Assembly: GCA_002371295.1 (NCBI GenBank)
Contig: DFGZ01000071.1
Location: 1 to 9,557 of the forward strand
Reading direction: 5' to 3'
DNA from: Oribacterium sp. UBA3737
GTDB lineage: Bacteria; Bacillota_A; Clostridia; Lachnospirales; Lachnospiraceae
Length of the DNA: 9,557 nucleotides
Shown in pieces: positions 6,954-9,557 of the stretch (positions within the stretch are counted from its first letter, which is position 1; every line of letters starts with the position of its first letter). Made by a program: the position numbers and the translations under genes. The notes beneath the pieces were generated by a model. That model saw nothing but the letters and a program-made list of their open reading frames with translations, was not told where the DNA came from and made no database searches.

Positions 6954-7827
6954 TTTTGATCTTAAAGCCATAGCGGAATCAGGACAATGCTTCCGTATGA
7001 CAGAAGCCGGCAGCCTGAAACCGGGATATCCCGTATATAAGGTCCTGGCTATGGGAAAGTGCCTTCTTATTTCCGGTGACCCCGATGGAGATGAACACTC
7101 TTTTCTTGCCGGATGCACAGAATCCGAGTGGGAAGATTTCTATAAGGGATACTTTGACCTGAATAAAGACTACCGGGTCTACAGAAATTATGCCGATGAA
7201 AAGGACAGCTTCCTGATTAAATGCATGGAATACGGCAAAGGCATAAGGATACTTAATCAGGATCCCTGGGAAATGCTCATAAGCTTTATCATTTCCCAGA
7301 GGAAGTCAGTCCCTGCCATACGAACAACAGTTGAAAGACTGTGTGCGCTTTCAGGCAGGGAGGAAATACTGGATTGCTCCGAATGGCATGCTATGAACCC
7401 TTTGTTTCCGGAACGTATAAGCTATTATCCTTTCCCCGATGCAGAGACATTGGCAAAGTACAGCCCTGAGGAGGTCAATTCTACGGGCACAGGCTACCGT
7501 ACAGGCTATATCATGGAGGCGGCGAGAAAGGTTTTCACAGGGGAGCTTGATCTTCTGGGGCTTTTGGCACTGTCCGATGAGGAGCTTCTTCTGAAGCTTC
7601 TGGAGCTTCAGGGCGTCGGAATAAAGGTGGCCAGCTGTACGGCACTTTTCGGATTCCACAGACTTTCCATATGTCCTGAAGATGTCTGGATGAAGAGAGT
7701 CAAGGAACAGCATTATGCCGGTGAGTGGCCGGAGAGCTACAGGTCGGTCCTCGGCGTGCTTCAGCAGTATATGTTTTATTATGCAAGGCTCGAGCATGAA
7801 AAGGACAAAATAAATATTAAGAACTAA
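6931..7827 (+). CDS. 8-oxoguanine DNA glycosylase (Ogg1-type, HhH-GPD superfamily)
   Basis: A 298-residue base-excision repair enzyme of the helix-hairpin-helix GPD superfamily. The hairpin motif ELQGVGIKVASC carries the expected catalytic lysine K232, and PEDVW supplies the conserved aspartate D251; their spacing of 19 matches human OGG1 K249/D268. The N-terminal SGQCFRM segment and TGYRTGYI further favour the Ogg1 type over AlkA or Nth, and no iron-sulfur cysteine cluster is seen at the C-terminus. Such enzymes remove 8-oxoguanine opposite C and nick the strand through a Schiff base; activity on 3-methyladenine is an alternative often given in automatic annotation. The start at ATG 6931 lies inside the aminopeptidase gene (23-base overlap) and is set by a perfect GGAGG at 6920-6924, 6 bases upstream. 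The carboxypeptidase gene follows after 12 bases. Confidence 0.9.
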   Translation: MLHLKIDDFDLKAIAESGQCFRMTEAGSLKPGYPVYKVLAMGKCLLISGDPDGDEHSFLAGCTESEWEDFYKGYFDLNKDYRVYRNYADEKDSFLIKCMEYGKGIRILNQDPWEMLISFIISQRKSVPAIRTTVERLCALSGREEILDCSEWHAMNPLFPERISYYPFPDAETLAKYSPEEVNSTGTGYRTGYIMEAARKVFTGELDLLGLLALSDEELLLKLLELQGVGIKVASCTALFGFHRLSICPEDVWMKRVKEQHYAGEWPESYRSVLGVLQQYMFYYARLEHEKDKINIKN

Positions 7828-7839
7828 AAGAGAGAACTG

Positions 7840-9378
7840 ATGACTACAGAAAATCACGGACGAGTGCGATATGTTACTGCGGTCCTCACAATGACATTTT
7901 TGATACTGACGATATTAAGCCCATACACAGCGGTTAAAGCTTATGCTGCCTGGAATTTTCCAAGTACAGAGCTGGTGGCTGAAGCCGGTATAGTAATGGA
8001 TGCTGACACAGGAGCTATACTTTTCCAGAAGAATCCGCATCTTAAGGAATATCCCGCATCCATCACCAAGGTACTGACAGCGCTGGTGGTGCTTGATAAC
8101 TGTGAACTGACAGAAAATGTCACCTTCTCACATGATGATGTATACAATGTTGACGCCGGTTCGTCCAATGCCCAGATTGATGAAGGAGATGTTTTGACTG
8201 TAGAAGACTGTCTTCATGCCCTCCTTCTTAAATCTGCCAATGAGGCGGCCAATGCACTTGCCTGCCATGTTGCGGGATCAAGGGAGGCATTTGCCGAGCT
8301 TATGAACCGGAAGGCTCAGAGTCTCGGGTGCACGGACAGTCATTTCACTAATCCCTCGGGTCTTTTTAATGAGAATCACTATACCAGTGCCTACGATATG
8401 GCCCTTATAGGTATTGCGGCTATGAAAAATGAAGCCTTTATGGAAATAGATTCTCATCTGTCATACAAGCTGGGAGCTACTGCCCGTAATCCGGAGGGGC
8501 ATACGGTGTATATGGAGCACAAGATGCTGAGAACGGACACCAAATACTCCGATAACAGGGTAGTGGCAGGAAAGACAGGCTTTACCAAGGATTCTGGCAA
8601 TACCCTCATCACCATGGCCAAAGAAAATGACAGAAATATCGTAGCAGTTGTTCTCAGGGATAAGAATCCTGCCCACTATACCGATACTAAGGCGCTTTTG
8701 GATCTTGGATTTTACAGTACGGAAAAGCAGCCGCTTGACGCAGCGCTTTTTAATACTGAGGATATAAAGAACCGTCTTGTTGCCGATACCATAGTGGACC
8801 AGAACTGTAATGCAGCGGATCTTTCTGTGAAACAGGATATGTTCGTCTCTCTTCCGGTGGGATCCACTCAGGAAGGACTCACCTACAAACTCAACTATAA
8901 TCTGCCGGGGGAAGTCAGCGCAGGAACAATAGCCGAGATAGAGTATCAGGCGGACGGGCTGACTGTGGGAAGATACAATCTTGAAAAAGAACAGACAGTG
9001 GCTGTTGCCACATCGGCTCCTGAAGAGACCATGGCAGAAGAGAAGAAGGAAACCAAAGTGGTTTCATCTATAGACGTAAAGACTCTTGGGAAGATCATAG
9101 GAATCGCTATCGGAATCGGAGCACTGTGTTCGGGAATCTTCATAGTCATGAAAAATGTGAAGGATTCACGTGAGCTTGACAAAAGAATGAAAGAAAGAAG
9201 GGCGGAGCGTCTCAGGGATATCAATGTGACCGAGGAGGAGTTCATGTCTGTTCTTGCAAACAGAAGAGAGACTCGTTCGGGTACTCACAATACATTACGG
9301 AATCACGGTCAGAACCGCCGTGAATATACTACGGGAAGACGAAATGTAAGCAGAGGACGTCACGAGCAGAGACAGTGA
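7840..9378 (+). CDS. D-alanyl-D-alanine carboxypeptidase (S11 family, PBP5/DacA-like)
   Basis: A 512-residue penicillin-binding protein that trims the terminal D-Ala from peptidoglycan pentapeptides outside the membrane, limiting cross-linking. The three active-site motifs are all present: SITK (74-77, nucleophile S74), SAN (132-134) and KTG (245-247). A signal peptide spans about 9-36 with likely cleavage after AYA. A PBP5-like C-terminal beta domain covers roughly 285-390. Instead of the amphipathic anchor helix of E. coli PBP5, there is a true hydrophobic span at about 414-435 (LGKIIGIAIGIGALCSG) followed by about 77 very basic residues, including RRAERLRD and many Arg near the end, presumably cytoplasmic. 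The ATG has a weak AGAGAG ribosome site and follows the glycosylase stop by 12 bases. It is the last gene of the cluster and ends before a terminator. Beta-lactamase is excluded by length and SAN/KTG context. Confidence 0.95.
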   Translation: MTTENHGRVRYVTAVLTMTFLILTILSPYTAVKAYAAWNFPSTELVAEAGIVMDADTGAILFQKNPHLKEYPASITKVLTALVVLDNCELTENVTFSHDDVYNVDAGSSNAQIDEGDVLTVEDCLHALLLKSANEAANALACHVAGSREAFAELMNRKAQSLGCTDSHFTNPSGLFNENHYTSAYDMALIGIAAMKNEAFMEIDSHLSYKLGATARNPEGHTVYMEHKMLRTDTKYSDNRVVAGKTGFTKDSGNTLITMAKENDRNIVAVVLRDKNPAHYTDTKALLDLGFYSTEKQPLDAALFNTEDIKNRLVADTIVDQNCNAADLSVKQDMFVSLPVGSTQEGLTYKLNYNLPGEVSAGTIAEIEYQADGLTVGRYNLEKEQTVAVATSAPEETMAEEKKETKVVSSIDVKTLGKIIGIAIGIGALCSGIFIVMKNVKDSRELDKRMKERRAERLRDINVTEEEFMSVLANRRETRSGTHNTLRNHGQNRREYTTGRRNVSRGRHEQRQ

Positions 9379-9419
9379 CGGATTATGTCAGGTATAACTT
9401 TTTACGGCACCTTGTTCTG

Positions 9420-9448
9420 TTGACAATCGGATTTCGGGAGTTTATATT
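9420..9448 (+). promoter_or_regulatory. Near-consensus sigma-A promoter downstream of the carboxypeptidase gene
   Basis: TTGACA (9420-9425, perfect -35) and TATATT (9443-9448, 5/6 -10) are exactly 17 bases apart. The predicted start would fall near 9455, about 9 bases before the stem of an intrinsic terminator. It could make a very short terminated RNA, an attenuated leader for a gene beyond the window, or be a chance match. Confidence 0.5.
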
Positions 9449-9463
9449 TCATTTTAGAACAGC

Positions 9464-9498
9464 AAGGGAGCTGTCGCGAAAGCGGCAGCTCCCTTTTT
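9464..9498 (+). terminator. Intrinsic terminator after the carboxypeptidase gene
   Basis: A 14-base-pair stem (left arm 9464-9477, right arm 9482-9495) with a GAAA tetraloop and one wobble pair, followed by a T run at 9494-9498. The left arm is AAGGGAGCTGTCGC. It lies 85 bases after the stop of the carboxypeptidase gene and has no T tract on the minus strand, so it acts on plus-strand transcription and probably ends the six-gene cluster. Confidence 0.92.
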
Positions 9499-9506
9499 CG
9501 TTATAC

Positions 9507-9538
9507 AAGATATAACCGCTTGTTCTTATATTTTTTTT
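9507..9538 (+). terminator. Second, weaker terminator-like hairpin with U8 tract
   Basis: AAGATATAA (9507-9515) can pair with TTATATTTT (9526-9534) across a 10-base loop, with one G-T wobble, and runs into eight Ts (9531-9538). The stem is almost all A-T pairs and so weak; it may back up the stronger terminator 9 bases upstream or simply be AT-rich spacer. Confidence 0.4.
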
Positions 9539-9557
9539 CTATCAAACTTTAGGTAAT

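Noticed and set aside
7840..9378. Beta-lactamase
   Set aside because: The SITK, SAN and KTG spacing, the C-terminal domain and the membrane anchor match S11 D,D-carboxypeptidases.
9411..9526. Repeated CTTGTTCT (9411-9418 and 9519-9526), with a partly complementary AGAACAGCAAG near 9456
   Set aside because: Possible antiterminator pairing was considered, but eight bases recur easily in AT-rich spacer and the pairing to AGAACAGCAAG needs a bulge.
1..9557. Mobile element, CRISPR array, tRNA/rRNA or riboswitch
   Set aside because: No terminal repeats, transposase or integrase, regularly spaced repeats, cloverleaf or known leader fold was seen; intergenic gaps are all under 180 bases.

Overview
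The window looks like ordinary chromosome from a Gram-positive anaerobe of the class Clostridia, most likely family Lachnospiraceae. This is inferred from the gene families, the moderate base composition, the strong GGAG-type ribosome sites and the clostridial style of the proteins (eukaryote-like IleRS tail, long M29 aminopeptidase, Ogg-type glycosylase, D,D-carboxypeptidase with a C-terminal membrane anchor). I see no phage, insertion sequence, plasmid, CRISPR or RNA gene. Genus cannot be decided from the sequence alone.

Layout. (1) Positions 2-235 are the 3' end of ileS. A GC-rich hairpin follows at 266-292. (2) A complete glycogen/starch phosphorylase gene (glgP, 322-2778, GTG start) follows on the same strand. 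(3) A very strong symmetric hairpin (2823-2868) sits between glgP and a convergent tandem-GNAT acetyltransferase gene on the minus strand (3745-2867), and can terminate both. (4) An AT-rich divergent region (3746-3881) separates the GNAT gene from a tightly packed plus-strand cluster of six genes: a 49-residue single-pass membrane protein (3882-4031, very short but with a clear ribosome site), a VanZ-family membrane protein (4033-4533), a 108-residue three-pass membrane protein (4533-4859), a long M29 metallo-aminopeptidase (4866-6953), an Ogg1-type DNA glycosylase (6931-7827) and an S11 D-alanyl-D-alanine carboxypeptidase (7840-9378). (5) The last 179 bases hold a near-consensus sigma-A promoter directly in front of an intrinsic terminator, then a second weaker U-tract hairpin.

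How the genes may work together. The six-gene cluster has gaps of 12 bases or less, or overlaps, so it is probably one operon with translational coupling. Its functional theme is mixed: envelope functions (VanZ, D,D-carboxypeptidase, two small membrane proteins), peptide turnover (M29) and oxidative DNA repair (Ogg). The envelope members give a plausible but unproven link. I found no convincing evidence of an entirely new system. The items most worth a second look are the short membrane gene and its coupled membrane trio, the extra N-terminal domain of the M29 enzyme, and the promoter-terminator arrangement at the right end.
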